Source: Pseudomonadota bacterium (GTDB lineage Bacteria; Pseudomonadota; Alphaproteobacteria; Rhizobiales; Xanthobacteraceae). Taken from it: a DNA stretch of 59,648 nucleotides. The position numbers were made by a program, and so were the translations under genes. Under the pieces are notes generated by a model. It saw nothing but the letters and a program-made list of their open reading frames with translations. It did no database searches and had not been told where the DNA came from. Below, piece after piece: positions 31,896 to 40,807 of this stretch. How positions within the stretch are numbered: position 1 is the first letter of the stretch; every line of letters begins with the position of its first letter. The DNA is taken from the NCBI GenBank assembly GCA_023386635.1, contig JAEWJH010000117.1, positions 1 to 59,648 on the forward strand, given 5' to 3'.

Positions 31896-33511
31896 AGTTC
31901 GGTCCCGTTTCGCCGCGCGATGCGCTCGGCGGTACTGCCGTCCACTCGATCCGCCAAGGGGCGCTGGTGCTCAAGAAGGGCACCTTGATCGGCGCGCGCG
32001 AGATCGCCGCGCTGGAGGAAGCCGGCGTGCGTGAGATCGTCGTCGTGCGTATCGAGCCGGGCGATGTGGCGGAGGATCTTGCCGCTGCGCAGATCGCGGC
32101 CGCGGCGATCGGACCCGGCGTGCGAGTGGATCGCGCCTTTACCGGCCGCTGCAATCTGTTCGCGGACACGGCCGGCGTGCTGGTGGTCGACAAGGAGGCC
32201 ATCGACGCGCTCAACCGCGCCGACGAGGCGGTGACGTTCGCGACGCTTCCGGCCTTCAAGCCGGTGGTCGAAGGGGAGATGGTCGCCACGGTGAAGATCA
32301 TACCGTTTGCCATGCCCGAGAGCGGCCGCGACGCAGCGCTCGCCGCGGCCGAACGGGCGAAGCCGCTGGTGCGCGTCGCACCCTATGTGGTGCGCAAGAT
32401 CGGCGTGGTGTCGACGATCCTGCCCGGGCTCTCTCCCAAGGTCGTCGACAAGACGCTCAAGGTGCTTGGCGATCGCATCGCGCCGGCCGGCGCGCGTGTC
32501 GTCTCGGAGCGGCGCGTGCCGCACGATCAAGAGAAGCTGGCGCGCGCCATCGAGGAGGTGCTCACCGATGGCGCCGAATTCGTCATCGTGTTCGGCGCAT
32601 CGGCGATCGCCGATCGGCGCGACGTCATCCCGGCGGCGCTCGAAGCCATCGGCGGCACCATCGAACATTTCGGCATGCCGGTCGATCCCGGCAATCTGCT
32701 GCTGATCGGCCATACGCGCGGCAAGCCCGTGCTCGGCGCGCCGGGCTGTGCGCGCTCGCCGAAGGAGAACGGCTTCGACTGGGTGTTGATGCGGCTGCTC
32801 GCCGGCCTGCCGGTCGGGCGCGAGGACATCACCGGCATGGGCGTCGGCGGCCTGCTGATGGAAATCGTCACGCGGCCGCAGCCGCGCAAGGACGGCCCGG
32901 AAGCGGGGCGGCGCATTGCCGGCGTGCTGCTCGCCGCCGGGCGCTCGACCCGTATGGGCGACGCCAACAAGCTGATGGCGGAGATTGGCGGCAAACCGCT
33001 GGTGCGGATCGCGGCCGAACAGTTGCTCGCGTCGCAGGCTTCGCCGGTGATCGTCGTCACCGGCCATCAGCACGAACAGATCGAGACGGCGCTGGCAGGG
33101 TTGCCGGTGCGGTTCACGCGCAATGCCGATTATGCGCAGGGACTCGGCACATCGTTGCGCACCGGCATTGCGGCGTTGCCCGCCGAGGCCGATGGCGCGG
33201 TGGTGTGCCTTGCCGACATGCCGCAGGTCGACACGGCGCTGATCGATCGATTGATCGGCGCGTTCGATCCTGAAAGCGGCGCGCTCGTTGTCGTGCCGAC
33301 GCAAGACGGGCAGCGCGGCAATCCGGTGTTGTGGGCGCGGCGTTTCTTTGCCGACCTGATGAAAATCGACGGCGACATCGGCGCACGCAACCTGATCCGC
33401 GGCAATGCCGAGGCGGTGGCGGAGGTGCCGGTGACAGGCAACGGCGCGCTGGTCGACGTCGATACGCCGGATGCTTTACGATCTGTTAAGGCGCATATTG
33501 AACGCGCCTGA
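31892..33511 (+). CDS. Fused molybdopterin-binding (MoCF) and MocA-like nucleotidyltransferase
   Basis: This is a 539-residue two-domain protein. The N-terminal two-thirds (about 1-330) contains a MoeA/MogA-like molybdopterin-binding region (VGVVSTILPG, VIVFGASAIADRRDVIPAAL, GCARSPKENGFDWVL). The C-terminal part has the MobA/MocA nucleotidyltransferase motif LLAAGRSTRMG (346-356), then GGKPLVR and CLADMPQVD. MocA makes molybdopterin cytosine dinucleotide, the cofactor of CODH-type enzymes. As the last gene of this maturation set it likely supplies that form to CoxL. Confidence 0.88.
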   Translation: MKFGPVSPRDALGGTAVHSIRQGALVLKKGTLIGAREIAALEEAGVREIVVVRIEPGDVAEDLAAAQIAAAAIGPGVRVDRAFTGRCNLFADTAGVLVVDKEAIDALNRADEAVTFATLPAFKPVVEGEMVATVKIIPFAMPESGRDAALAAAERAKPLVRVAPYVVRKIGVVSTILPGLSPKVVDKTLKVLGDRIAPAGARVVSERRVPHDQEKLARAIEEVLTDGAEFVIVFGASAIADRRDVIPAALEAIGGTIEHFGMPVDPGNLLLIGHTRGKPVLGAPGCARSPKENGFDWVLMRLLAGLPVGREDITGMGVGGLLMEIVTRPQPRKDGPEAGRRIAGVLLAAGRSTRMGDANKLMAEIGGKPLVRIAAEQLLASQASPVIVVTGHQHEQIETALAGLPVRFTRNADYAQGLGTSLRTGIAALPAEADGAVVCLADMPQVDTALIDRLIGAFDPESGALVVVPTQDGQRGNPVLWARRFFADLMKIDGDIGARNLIRGNAEAVAEVPVTGNGALVDVDTPDALRSVKAHIERA

Positions 33512-33645
33512 CGCTGATTCTTGATGTTGATGCGCGGATTCCGAGTCGCGCATTGCGTCAATATCCGCGCGCGAACTTCCTCGCTTGATCGCTAACCCGA
33601 CTCAGCCCCAACTCCACCTCAAGCTCTCAAGGGGGAGGGCGGGGG

Positions 33646-34047
33646 ATGATGGATACGGCTTCCACTTGGATGCGCGCGCTGGTCGCGAGCTCGCTGATGC
33701 TGGCGATCATGACGCTGATGGCGGTTGCGGTCTCGACCGCGAATGCCGCCGGCGCGCTCGCGGTCGGTCGCTGCGGCGCTTATGGACAGGCGTTCGATTT
33801 CCCGAGTGCGACGCAGGCGCGGACCTCCGCACTGTCGCAATGCCAGGGTGCGGAGTGCCGCGTGGTCACAGACCTGTCGCGCGCCTGCGCGGCACTGGCC
33901 GTCGACATCGTCGATCCCTGTGCCGCCAATGGCTGGGGCCGCAGCGCGCGCCTTGGCGGCGCCCAGAACGGCGCGCTGAAGGCTTGCTATAAGGACGGCG
34001 GCAAGGATTGCGTGATCCGCACCTTCATCTGCGACGCGCGCGGCTGA
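33646..34047 (+). CDS. Secreted DUF4189 protein
   Basis: This is a 133-residue exported protein. A long signal or anchor segment (residues 10-34, ending ANAAG) is followed by a DUF4189 domain: GALAVGRCGAYGQAFDFPSATQARTSALSQC, CRVVTDLSRACAALAVD and a cysteine-rich end. Six mature cysteines could form three disulfides. GGGGGAGGGCGGGGG precedes the ATG. The function of the family is unknown. It is a single gene between the cox maturation set and the TetR operon. Confidence 0.82.
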   Translation: MMDTASTWMRALVASSLMLAIMTLMAVAVSTANAAGALAVGRCGAYGQAFDFPSATQARTSALSQCQGAECRVVTDLSRACAALAVDIVDPCAANGWGRSARLGGAQNGALKACYKDGGKDCVIRTFICDARG

Positions 34048-34186
34048 ACCGCGGATAGACCTCGGTCGAGCCGCTACTTGACGTTGCGATGGCGGCACGC
34101 GCGCCCAATCCACCGATTTTCCAGAGTTTTTTTGGTCTGTCGGGGATGGCCACCCTGCGCCTCTTGCAAAACGCGCCCTGCGTCGT

Positions 34187-34212
34187 AAAATGACTGACCA
34201 GTCAGTCATTTT
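34187..34212 (+). promoter_or_regulatory. TetR operator
   Basis: A perfect 12-bp inverted repeat with half-site AAAATGACTGAC is separated by CA, and ends 12 bp before the tetR-type start codon. TGACTGAC half-sites are typical AcrR/TetR-family operators. The regulator gene and the three efflux genes lie directly downstream, so autorepression of the operon is the natural reading. Confidence 0.85.
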
Positions 34213-34224
34213 GAAGGTGGACCG

Positions 34225-34932
34225 ATGGCATCCCGCCGTCCGCAGTCCGAGCGTGCTGCAAAGGCCCGCGTCAAGGATCGAACCGCCTCCCGCGTCACCG
34301 CGCCCCGCCGTGCCGTGCCGGCGCAGGAAAGCAGGCAGGCCGAACGTCGTGCGACGATCCTCGAGGCGGCGCTCGCCGAATTTTCCGAGCGCGGGTTTTC
34401 CGCCGCGCGGCTCGACGATGTCGCCCGTCGTGCCGGCATCGCCAAGGGCACGATCTATCTCTACTTCCGCGACAAGGAGACCTTGTTCGCGGAATTGATC
34501 CGCACCCGACTGGTGCCGGTGGTCGGCACGCTCCAGCATCTGCGTGATGCCGATATCCCGGTTCGCGTGCTGGCCGAACGGCTGATCGATGTGTTCGTCG
34601 ACGAGGTGTTCGCGACGCCGCGCAAGGATGTGATCCGGCTGATGATCGGCGAGGGCACGCGCTTTCCGAAGCTCGCCGAATTTTATTATCGCGAAGTGCT
34701 CGGGCCGGTGATGGAGACGCTTGGTGACCTGCTGCGCCGCGCGCATCGCCGCGGCGAGATCGCCGACGACGCGCTGGCGCGCTTTCCGCAATTGCTGGCG
34801 GCGCCGGGCGTCGTTGCCATCGTCTGGAACGGTCTGTTCGACCGTTTCGCTCCACTCGATGTGCGGGCGCTGATGCGCGCGCATGTCGATCTCATCCTCG
34901 GGCAGGGACCGCAGCGCGGCAGCCGGCAATGA
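34225..34932 (+). CDS. TetR/AcrR family transcriptional regulator
   Basis: This is a 235-residue regulator. After a basic 35-residue N-terminal extension comes the TetR DNA-binding domain (RRATILEAALAEFSERGFSAARLDDVARRAGIAKGTIYLYFRDKETLFAEL, about 41-90). The C-terminal ligand domain is long and helical. It starts 12 bp after a palindromic operator and overlaps the membrane-fusion-protein gene by 4 bp. It probably represses this efflux operon until an inducer binds; the inducer is unknown. Confidence 0.93.
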   Translation: MASRRPQSERAAKARVKDRTASRVTAPRRAVPAQESRQAERRATILEAALAEFSERGFSAARLDDVARRAGIAKGTIYLYFRDKETLFAELIRTRLVPVVGTLQHLRDADIPVRVLAERLIDVFVDEVFATPRKDVIRLMIGEGTRFPKLAEFYYREVLGPVMETLGDLLRRAHRRGEIADDALARFPQLLAAPGVVAIVWNGLFDRFAPLDVRALMRAHVDLILGQGPQRGSRQ

Positions 34933-35708
34933 CGTTCATGCGACACGCTTTCCTCGTCATGGCGGCCGGGCTTGCCCTTGCCGGATGCAGTCGCGAGGCC
35001 GATCCGACGGTGCAGGGCTGGGTCGAAGCCGAGTTGATCTTCGTCAGCCCCGATGAGGCGGGGCGGGTCGAACAACTCGCGGTGACGCAGGGCGACCGTG
35101 TGGAAAAAGGCGCGCTGCTGTTCGCGGTCGATCCCGATCTGCAGCAGGCCGATCTCGCCCAGGCCGAGGCCAATCTTGTCAACATGAAGCAGGCCTACGA
35201 CCGGGCGAAGGCGCTGGCCGCGCAATCGGTCGGCACGCAGAAGGCGCTGGAGGATGCGGAAGCGGCGCTGCGCACCGCTGAGGCGCGGGTCAATTCCGCG
35301 CGCACGCGGCTAACGCGCCGCCGCGCCCTGAGCCCGGACAGCGGTACGATCCAACAGGTCTATTATCGGCCCGGGGAGACGGTCCCGGCCGGGCGCCCGG
35401 TGGTGTCTTTGCTCCCGCCGCGCAATCTCAAGATTCGGTTCTTTGTTGCCGAGACGCAGCTCACGCAGATCAAGCACGGCGACGCCGTGACGGTGAGCTG
35501 CGACGGCTGCGCTGACGACCTTACGGCGCGCGTCAGCTTCATCGCGCAGAGCGCGGAATATACGCCGCCGGTGATCTACAGCCTCGAGGAGCGCGCGAAG
35601 CTCGTCTACATGGTCGAAGCGCGGCCGGATGCGCCGGAGAAATTCCGCGTGGGCCAGCCCGTCAGCGTGATGCTGCCGCGCGATACATCGGACGGGACGA
35701 AGAAATGA
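34929..35708 (+). CDS. HlyD-family lipoprotein (membrane fusion protein)
   Basis: This is a 259-residue periplasmic adaptor. The lipobox LALAGC places a lipidated cysteine at residue 20. A biotinyl-lipoyl-like half (WVEAELIFVSPDEAGRVEQLAVTQGDRVEKGALLFAVD), a short alpha hairpin (about 75-130) and the second half (SGTIQQVYYRPGETVPAGRPVV) follow. This is the YbhG/YhiI type that works with ABC-2 exporters. It overlaps the ATPase gene by 4 bp, so it is the adaptor of the same exporter. Confidence 0.92.
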   Translation: MTFMRHAFLVMAAGLALAGCSREADPTVQGWVEAELIFVSPDEAGRVEQLAVTQGDRVEKGALLFAVDPDLQQADLAQAEANLVNMKQAYDRAKALAAQSVGTQKALEDAEAALRTAEARVNSARTRLTRRRALSPDSGTIQQVYYRPGETVPAGRPVVSLLPPRNLKIRFFVAETQLTQIKHGDAVTVSCDGCADDLTARVSFIAQSAEYTPPVIYSLEERAKLVYMVEARPDAPEKFRVGQPVSVMLPRDTSDGTKK

Positions 35709-36679
35709 CCGCGCCGACAGATGCCGTGGCGAAACGGATGGCGGATGCCGCGGAGGCGACGCCGGACATCGCGATCGACGTGCACGGCCTGACCAAGTCT
35801 TTCGACGGTCGTACTGTCGTGCGCGATCTGTCGATGCAGGTGCGTCGCGGGTCGATCTACGGCTTCCTCGGGCCGAACGGCTCGGGCAAGACCACGACGA
35901 TCCGTATGCTGTGCGGCCTGCTGACGCCGGATTCCGGCAGCGGCACCTGCCTTGGTTACGACATTCTCACGGAATCCGACAAGATCAAGTTGCATGTCGG
36001 CTATATGACGCAGCGGTTCAGTCTCTATCAGGATCTCTCGGTTCGCGAGAATCTCGAATTCGTCGGCCGGCTCTATGGGCTGCCCGATCCGCGCGGGGCC
36101 GCGCGCGACATGATCAAGCGGCTTGGTCTCGACGGCCGTGGTGATCAGATCGCGGGTTCGCTGTCGGGCGGGTGGAAGCAGCGCCTCGCGCTTGGCGCCT
36201 GTACGCTGCCCGGGCCGCAACTGCTGCTGCTCGACGAGCCGACCGCCGGCGTTGATCCGAAAGCGCGCCGCGAATTCTGGAACGAGATCCACGCCCTCGC
36301 CGATGAAGGGCTCACCGTACTGGTCTCGACCCATTACATGGACGAAGCGGAGCGCTGCCACGAGATCGCTTACATCGCCTATGGTGAATTGCTGACGCAT
36401 GGGACCGTCGACGAGGTCATCGCGCAGGCGGGCCTCTCCACCTATACCGTGAGCGGTGAGGGGCTCTCACGGCTGTCCGACGCGTTGAGCGAGGACAAGA
36501 CATTGATGGTCGCGCCGTTCGGCAACAGCCTGCATGTGTCCAGCCGCGACGCAGCCGGGCTGGAGCGCGCCATCGCCATGCATCGCGACGAAGGTCACTG
36601 GACCTGGACGCGTGCCGAGCCGTCATTGGAGGACGTGTTCATCGACCTGATGTCGCGCTCGCGGGACAATTTCAAATGA
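35705..36679 (+). CDS. ABC exporter ATPase
   Basis: This is a 324-residue single-domain ABC ATPase. Walker A GPNGSGKTT is at 56-64, the signature LSGGWKQRLALG and Walker B LLLLDEPTAGVDPKAR follow, then the H-loop in STHYMDEAERC. The sequence is nearest YbhF/CcmA-like drug-export ATPases, though with only one nucleotide-binding domain, so it should dimerise. It lies between the adaptor and permease genes of one operon. Confidence 0.93.
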   Translation: MTAPTDAVAKRMADAAEATPDIAIDVHGLTKSFDGRTVVRDLSMQVRRGSIYGFLGPNGSGKTTTIRMLCGLLTPDSGSGTCLGYDILTESDKIKLHVGYMTQRFSLYQDLSVRENLEFVGRLYGLPDPRGAARDMIKRLGLDGRGDQIAGSLSGGWKQRLALGACTLPGPQLLLLDEPTAGVDPKARREFWNEIHALADEGLTVLVSTHYMDEAERCHEIAYIAYGELLTHGTVDEVIAQAGLSTYTVSGEGLSRLSDALSEDKTLMVAPFGNSLHVSSRDAAGLERAIAMHRDEGHWTWTRAEPSLEDVFIDLMSRSRDNFK

Positions 36680-36692
36680 AGCGGGCCTTCCC

Positions 36693-37823
36693 ATGAAAAT
36701 GCCGGCCGGCGGGTTCTGGCGGCGGGTCGGCGCCATGGTGCGCAAGGAATTCCTGCAGCTCCGCCGCGACCGCATCACGCTCGCCACCATGGTCACCGTG
36801 CCGCTGATGCAACTCGTGCTGTTCGGCTACGCTATCAATACAACGCCGCGCTATCTGCCGACGGCCGTCTTGGTGCAGGAGCAGAGCGATGTCGGCCGCT
36901 CGATCATCGCCGCCTTGCAGAACACCCGCTATTTCAAGGTGACGCATCTGCCGCGCACCGCGGACGAGATGGATCATCTGTTGGCGTCAGGACAGGTGCT
37001 GTTCGCCGTAGAAATCCCCGCGAATTTCGAGCGTGCGGTGCGCCGTGGCGACCGGCCGGCGCTGCTGGTAGCGGCTGACGCCACCGATCCGGTCGCGGCC
37101 GGCTCGGCCATGAGTTCGCTCGGCACGGTGGTGCAGACAGCGCTGCGCAACGATCGCCTCATTCCCGACATTGCCCAGACGCCGTTCGAGATCCGCGCCC
37201 ACGCGCGCTACAATCCGGCGGCGTCGACGCAGCTCAACATCGTGCCGGGTCTGCTCGGCACGATCCTGACCATGACCATGCTGATCTTCACCGCGCTGTC
37301 GGTGACGCGCGAGAGCGAGCGCGGCACCATGGAGAGCCTGCTCGCGATGCCGATCACGCCGATCGAGATCATGCTCGGCAAGATCGCGCCCTATGTGCTG
37401 ATCGGCATCTTCCAGGCGGGGTTGATCATCGGCGCCGGCGTGCTGTTGTTCGCGGTGCCTATCGTCGGCGATCCGGTTCTGCTCGCGGTGCTGACGACGC
37501 TGTTCATCGCTGCCAATCTCGCCACAGGCTACACCTTCTCCACGGTGGCGCAGAACCAGTTGCAGGCCGTGCAGATGGCGATGATGTACTTCCTGCCCAA
37601 TCTGCTGCTGTCGGGCTTCATGTTTCCTTATGCCGGAATGCCGGTGTGGGCGCAGTGGATATCGGAAGCATTTCCACTGACGCATTTCATCCGCATCGTC
37701 CGCGCGATCATGCTGAAAGGCTCGACGCTCGACGATCTGCGCTACGATACGGCAGCGATGCTGGTGCTCACTTTGGTGGCGATGCTGATCGCGGTGACGC
37801 GGTTTCGCCGCACGCTGGATTGA
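36693..37823 (+). CDS. ABC-2 type exporter permease
   Basis: This is a 376-residue permease. One N-terminal helix (about 32-50, TLATMVTVPLMQLVLFGYAI) precedes a periplasmic domain to about 180, then five helices (LLGTILTMTMLIFTALSVTRESERGTMESLLAMPITPIEIMLGKIAPY and onward). LPNLLLSGFMFPYAGMPVWAQWISEAFPLTHFIRIVRAIMLKG is the ABC-2 signature. E. coli YbhFSR uses two different permeases; here there is only one, presumably a homodimer. The substrate is unknown, possibly hydrophobic drugs. Confidence 0.93.
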   Translation: MKMPAGGFWRRVGAMVRKEFLQLRRDRITLATMVTVPLMQLVLFGYAINTTPRYLPTAVLVQEQSDVGRSIIAALQNTRYFKVTHLPRTADEMDHLLASGQVLFAVEIPANFERAVRRGDRPALLVAADATDPVAAGSAMSSLGTVVQTALRNDRLIPDIAQTPFEIRAHARYNPAASTQLNIVPGLLGTILTMTMLIFTALSVTRESERGTMESLLAMPITPIEIMLGKIAPYVLIGIFQAGLIIGAGVLLFAVPIVGDPVLLAVLTTLFIAANLATGYTFSTVAQNQLQAVQMAMMYFLPNLLLSGFMFPYAGMPVWAQWISEAFPLTHFIRIVRAIMLKGSTLDDLRYDTAAMLVLTLVAMLIAVTRFRRTLD

Positions 37824-37833
37824 GATCTCGTTC

Positions 37834-38565
37834 TCAGTACCGTTTCAGTATGCCGACGCGACCATAGAGGCCGGAGACCTGGTCGCTATCGCGCGCCAGT
37901 CCGAGCGCACCGGACCATTCCAGTTCGAGCCAATGCAGAGCGGTGACATGCATCCCGACGCGCCATTGCCGGTAGTCGTAGGATGAGAACGCCGTCAGCT
38001 CCGGGCCGAGATAGAACGCATCGAAGAGGCGCCATCCGGCCATGGCCTGCACGAAAAACTGGCGGCCGACGGTGGACACATTGGCGTTGAGCGCCGCCAT
38101 GGTCTCGGGTGTCGGCTGATACCAGACCTCGACCCCGGTGTGCATGCCCACCTGCGTGCCTTTCAGCCGCGCGCCGGGATCGTCGGGAAACAGGCGAACA
38201 TCGCGGATATCGACGCCGACGAAGGCTTTGACATCGACCGGCCCGCGACTAAACCGCCAACCCGGCAGGATTTGCGCGCCGAGCATGCGGCCCAACACCC
38301 GTTGGCCGTTCAGTGCGCCGGAGCGATAGCGGTAGGTGCCTTCCGACAGCAGCGCCTTAAATGTGAGGCCGTCTCCATCCACGCCCTGCGGCGACCAGTA
38401 GAAACCGGCATGCGCGAAGTTGCCGTTGCGCCAGAGGTCCGCGCCGGAAAACAGCAAAAGCCGGTTGGCGTCGCCGTCAGCATCGGCGGCAGCCGTCACG
38501 CTGACGCTACTGATTGCGACGACCATCGCGAGAGCGATGGCCGCACCCACACTCGTCCCACGCAC
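37834..38565 (-). CDS. bcsS: Cellulose biosynthesis protein BcsS (orphan)
   Basis: This is a 243-residue exported protein. A signal peptide (about 1-27) precedes a beta-rich domain of BcsS type: LLLFSGADLWRNGNFAHAGFYWSPQGVDGDGLTFKALLSEGTYRYRSG, VDVKAFVGVDIRDVRLFPDDPGARLKGTQVGMHTGVEVWYQP and DAFYLGPELTAFSSYDYRQWRVGMHV. It is probably an outer-membrane barrel. No cellulose synthase genes are nearby, so its partner is elsewhere or its role differs. It converges with the permease gene, 10 bp apart. Confidence 0.85.
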   Translation of the reverse strand: MRGTSVGAAIALAMVVAISSVSVTAAADADGDANRLLLFSGADLWRNGNFAHAGFYWSPQGVDGDGLTFKALLSEGTYRYRSGALNGQRVLGRMLGAQILPGWRFSRGPVDVKAFVGVDIRDVRLFPDDPGARLKGTQVGMHTGVEVWYQPTPETMAALNANVSTVGRQFFVQAMAGWRLFDAFYLGPELTAFSSYDYRQWRVGMHVTALHWLELEWSGALGLARDSDQVSGLYGRVGILKRY

Positions 38566-38637
38566 GCGAGGCTCCCCAGCCCCTTCCGGCAGACAGCCGG
38601 ATACAACCGCAAGTAAAGCGAAGGGCGGTCGGCGTGT

Positions 38638-39444
38638 CTACGGGTTGCCGGATGCCGCGCGGCGGCGCGCATGCAGGCTGCGCGGCGTCTCGCCGAACTC
38701 GCGGCGCATCATCGCGGTGAACGCGCTCGGGCTGGCATAGCCTACTGCCGCCGCGGCATCGGCCACCGAGGCGCCGCTGCCGAGCCGCGCCAGGCCATCG
38801 ACGGCACGCAGCCGCGCCCGCCATTCGGCAAAGCTGAGGCCGGTCTGCGCGCGGAATAGCCGCGCCAGCGTGCGGCGGCTGGCGCCGGCGCGCTCGGCCC
38901 AGCCGTCGAGGTCAAGATCGATCCGCGATTGCTCGAGCAAGGCCCGCGCGACCCGCAGTGCGCGCTCGTCGTGCGGCATCGGAATGTCGTGCGAGCGACG
39001 GTCGAGCCGTTGGAGTTCGGTCAAAATCAGCCGCGCGACGATGCCGCCACGCTCGTTGTCACGATAGTCGACCGGCTCGTCGAGCGCGGCCAGGATCAGT
39101 TCGCGCAGCAGGCCGGAGATTTCCACCAGCACCGGCTGCATCGGCAGGGGGCCGCAGAACGCCGGGTCGATGTAGAGTGTGCGCATCTCGACGCGGCCGC
39201 GCATGGTCACCTGATGCGCGTGCTCCGGCGGCATCCACAGGGCGCGGGCCGGCGGCAGAATCCAGACAGAAGACGGCGTTTCCACCCGCATCACGCCGCT
39301 GATGGCATGGAGAAGCTGGCCGCGTTTGTGGACATGCAGCGGGATGACATGCCCGTCCGCCTCCGAGATCGCCTTCGCCGCCACCGGCCGCGGGGCGTCA
39401 TCCATGATCTGGCGATAGACGGGAGTGGTATCAGGGTGCGCCAT
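38638..39444 (-). CDS. AraC family transcriptional regulator
   Basis: This is a 268-residue regulator. The N-terminal cupin-like domain (GHVIPLHVHKRGQLLHAISGVMRVETPSSVWILPPARALWMPPEHAHQVTM) is of the NimR/YeaM type. The C-terminal double helix-turn-helix is at about 175-262 (LDGWAERAGASRRTLARLF, then VADAAAAVGYASPSAFTAMMRREFGETPRSL). The start at 39444 is chosen over 39507, whose extra 21 residues lack similarity. It is divergent from the MFS gene, 130 bp away, and probably controls it. Confidence 0.92.
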   Translation of the reverse strand: MAHPDTTPVYRQIMDDAPRPVAAKAISEADGHVIPLHVHKRGQLLHAISGVMRVETPSSVWILPPARALWMPPEHAHQVTMRGRVEMRTLYIDPAFCGPLPMQPVLVEISGLLRELILAALDEPVDYRDNERGGIVARLILTELQRLDRRSHDIPMPHDERALRVARALLEQSRIDLDLDGWAERAGASRRTLARLFRAQTGLSFAEWRARLRAVDGLARLGSGASVADAAAAVGYASPSAFTAMMRREFGETPRSLHARRRAASGNP

Positions 39445-39574
39445 TGGCCGCCAGTTCGTGGTTGGCCCGAATACGACGAAAATCGGCTGAACATCGTAAA
39501 ATGGCAAAAGATATAGTCAACACGACTCGCAGGGCAGCCTGCGTCAGCGATCCGCCGCAGCCGGAGAAAGAGTC

Positions 39575-40807
39575 ATGAGCTTGTCCGCGACCGAGGCCAT
39601 TCCGGCCGCCACCGGGATCAAGCGCCGGCATATCGGCTTCCTCAACTGGGCGCATGCGATCGATCATTATGTGCTGCTGATCTACCCGACCGTAGTGATC
39701 GGCCTGCAGGACATCTACGGCCGCAGCTATTCCGAACTGATCGCGCTCTCGACCGCCTCGTTCGTCGCCTTCGGCGTGTTCGCACTGCCGTTCGGCTGGC
39801 TCGCCGACCGCGTCAGTCGGCGCGACATCATGATCGCGTTCTATCTTGGATGTGGCATATCGCTCTGCGCCGCGGCGCTGGCGCCGACCTTGATGATGCT
39901 GGCGGTTGCGCTGTTTGCGCTCGGCATCTGCGCGGCGATCTATCACCCGGTCGGTATGGCCTTGCTGATCGAGATTTCGCAGGCGCGGGGGCGAACGCTC
40001 GCCTTCAACGGCGTGTGCGGCAATGTCGGTGTCGCGCTCGCTGCCGGCGTCACCGGCGTGCTGGCATCGTGGTTCGGCTGGCGTTTCGCCTTCGCGGTGC
40101 CGGGCCTGCTGTGTCTGATCACCGGCGTTATTTATTGCTTCGCCGTTCCCGACGAACGCTCGCACGGCCAGAAGCGCAAGGCGACGGCGCAGGTGCCGGT
40201 GACAGGCAACAACGCCGTCGTCATGTTCGGTCTCTACATCATCATCTCGATTTGCGGTGGCCTGACCTTCAACACGATCCTGATCGCGCTGCCGAAGATC
40301 GTCGACGAGCGGCTAGCCGACGGCACCTCGCTCGCCGCTGTCGGCGGCGTCGCAACCCTGGTGTTCCTGTGCGGCGCGCTCGGCCAATTGGCGGTCGGAC
40401 GGGTCGTCGAGAAGATCCTGCCGGCCGTGGTGTTCGTCATCGTCGTCGCCATGCAGGTGATCGGCATCGTCTGGGCCGCGTCGACAACGGGGCTGATGCT
40501 GGTAGCGGGGCTGGCATTCTGCATGGCCGGCATCTACGGGCAGGTGACCACGGGCGATATCGTCATCGCCCGCTACACCGCCGATGCGTGGCGCGGGCGG
40601 GTCTATGCGGTGCGCTATTTCCTGACCTTCATCTCGTCCGGCGTCGCGGTGCAGATCATCGCCCTCCTTCACGCGCGCGGAGGTTTCGATCTGGTGCTGT
40701 GGACCATCGCCGGCGTCACCGGCGTGCTGCTTGCGGCCGTGCTCGGATTCGCCACTCTGGTGCTGGCGATCGAGACGCGGCATGGCGCGGCGCAGCCGGC
40801 GGAATGA
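39575..40807 (+). CDS. MFS transporter, Fsr-like
   Basis: This is a 410-residue 12-helix major facilitator. Signature loops are GWLADRVSRRDIM (after helix 2) and the second-half VVEKILPAVVF. The opening FLNWAHAIDHYVLLIYPTVVIGL resembles fosmidomycin-resistance (Fsr) type exporters. It is divergent from the AraC regulator and overlaps the GNAT gene by 4 bp, a layout typical of regulated efflux. The substrate is unknown. Confidence 0.9.
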   Translation: MSLSATEAIPAATGIKRRHIGFLNWAHAIDHYVLLIYPTVVIGLQDIYGRSYSELIALSTASFVAFGVFALPFGWLADRVSRRDIMIAFYLGCGISLCAAALAPTLMMLAVALFALGICAAIYHPVGMALLIEISQARGRTLAFNGVCGNVGVALAAGVTGVLASWFGWRFAFAVPGLLCLITGVIYCFAVPDERSHGQKRKATAQVPVTGNNAVVMFGLYIIISICGGLTFNTILIALPKIVDERLADGTSLAAVGGVATLVFLCGALGQLAVGRVVEKILPAVVFVIVVAMQVIGIVWAASTTGLMLVAGLAFCMAGIYGQVTTGDIVIARYTADAWRGRVYAVRYFLTFISSGVAVQIIALLHARGGFDLVLWTIAGVTGVLLAAVLGFATLVLAIETRHGAAQPAE

